Positions 63,614-64,000 of a stretch of DNA of 64,000 nt are shown here, in pieces. Below the pieces are notes generated by a model. That model did no database searches. It saw only the letters and a program-made list of their open reading frames with translations, and was not told the DNA's origin. The stretch lies in the NCBI RefSeq assembly GCF_001583695.1, contig NZ_LOBC01000014.1:1-64000 (forward strand), read 5' to 3'. How positions within the stretch are numbered: the first letter of the stretch is position 1; the number at the start of each line of letters is the position of its first letter. The stretch comes from Bacillus wiedmannii (lineage in GTDB: Bacteria; Bacillota; Bacilli; Bacillales; Bacillaceae_G). The position numbers and the translations under genes were made by a program.

Positions 63614-64000
63614 CTATTCTTTAATATTTACCCCATACTCTTTAAACCAAACATGAATTTGCGCTAAATGAGCTAAAAGCTGCGGACCAGTCATTAATTG
63701 ACCGAACCAAGGCGATTGAAATGCACTACCGCCTGACTCAATTAATCCGCTAAGCTGTTCTTTATCAAATAGTTCGTGCAAAATCGAGCCTTTATCTGTT
63801 AATAAATCTTGTAGCCATACTGTCACTGCTTTCGTATAGTGCGGATTATGCGTTTTCGGATATGGGCTCTTCTTTCTATATAAGATGTCATTTGGAAGTA
63901 ACCCTTCTAACGCTTTACGCAATAGACCTTTTTCGCGGTTTTTATACATTTTCATTTCCCAAGGAATATTCCACGCATATTCGACAAGTCGGTGATCCGC
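63614..64000 (-). CDS. Asparagine synthase (glutamine-hydrolysing), C-terminal part
   Basis: The last 128 codons are in the window; the frame stays open to base 64000. DHRLVEYAWNIPWEMKMYKN, then KGLLRKALEGLLPNDILYRKK-type sequence and PHYTKAVTVWLQDLL, is the C-terminal synthetase domain of AsnB/AsnO-type enzymes, which make Asn from Asp, ATP and Gln. AsnB versus AsnO cannot be decided without the rest. It has a terminator and is upstream of hemH on the same strand. Confidence 0.9.
   Translation of the reverse strand, partial: ADHRLVEYAWNIPWEMKMYKNREKGLLRKALEGLLPNDILYRKKSPYPKTHNPHYTKAVTVWLQDLLTDKGSILHELFDKEQLSGLIESGGSAFQSPWFGQLMTGPQLLAHLAQIHVWFKEYGVNIKE

Overview
The window is chromosomal DNA of a Bacillus cereus group bacterium (B. 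cereus / B. thuringiensis / B. anthracis type). The evidence is low GC content, a BclA exosporium collagen-like glycoprotein with its export leader, exsY and cotO exosporium/coat genes, the dTDP-rhamnose operon beside bclA, a PlcR-type regulator, and long synteny (inverted) with the yjaZ-fabHF-opp-trpS-spx-mecA-pepF-spxH-nadK-prpE block of B. subtilis. I see no prophage, IS element, CRISPR array, rRNA or tRNA gene. The strain cannot be named from this window.

Layout. (1) 1-16,000, spore-surface island: end of exsY, cotO, fabI, rmlDBCA, two tandem StrF-like glycosyltransferases, a methyltransferase, a TPR glycosyltransferase, bclA, a TylF-like O-methyltransferase, another methyltransferase and glycosyltransferase, a RodA/FtsW-like protein, prpE, and an unusual protein with seven 14-residue YadA-head-like repeats. 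Together these would make the BclA filament and the rhamnose-rich, probably O-methylated sugars on it. (2) 15,800-29,100, core stress and competence block: rluD-type gene, nadK, relQ, yjbL, yjbK, yjbI, spxH, pepF, coiA, cls, mecA, yjbE and spx. SpxH and MecA are ClpP-adaptor-type proteins that link to Spx and competence. (3) 29,100-41,500, peptide uptake: two oppA paralogues, oppBCDF, a MATE exporter, then trpS behind a T-box leader and a tandem structured repeat. (4) 41,500-50,200: yjaZ, fabHF (FapR-type operator, like fabI), comZ, an epimerase/hydrolase pair and clpB with a CtsR operator. (5) 50,200-55,700: yitU-type phosphatase, small proteins, yitT, prsA, cvfB and yajQ. (6) 55,700-59,000, accessory segment: a short lipoprotein missing from ordinary ORF calls, convergent with a PlcR-like RNPP regulator, both near copies of one duplicated ~65-bp element; then a membrane-anchored GH13 protein that has lost its catalytic residues. 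(7) 59,000-64,000: amtB behind two GlnR/TnrA boxes, katA with PerR-like boxes, hemH, and the 3' part of an asparagine synthase gene.

Several regulons can be read directly from DNA motifs: FapR (fabI, fabHF), CtsR (clpB), PerR-like (katA, spx), GlnR/TnrA (amtB), T-box (trpS). Starts were moved from the longest ORF wherever a ribosome binding site decides the issue. The candidates for something undescribed are the YadA-repeat protein next to the bclA island, the PlcR-paralogue/lipoprotein pair, and the GH13 pseudoenzyme.
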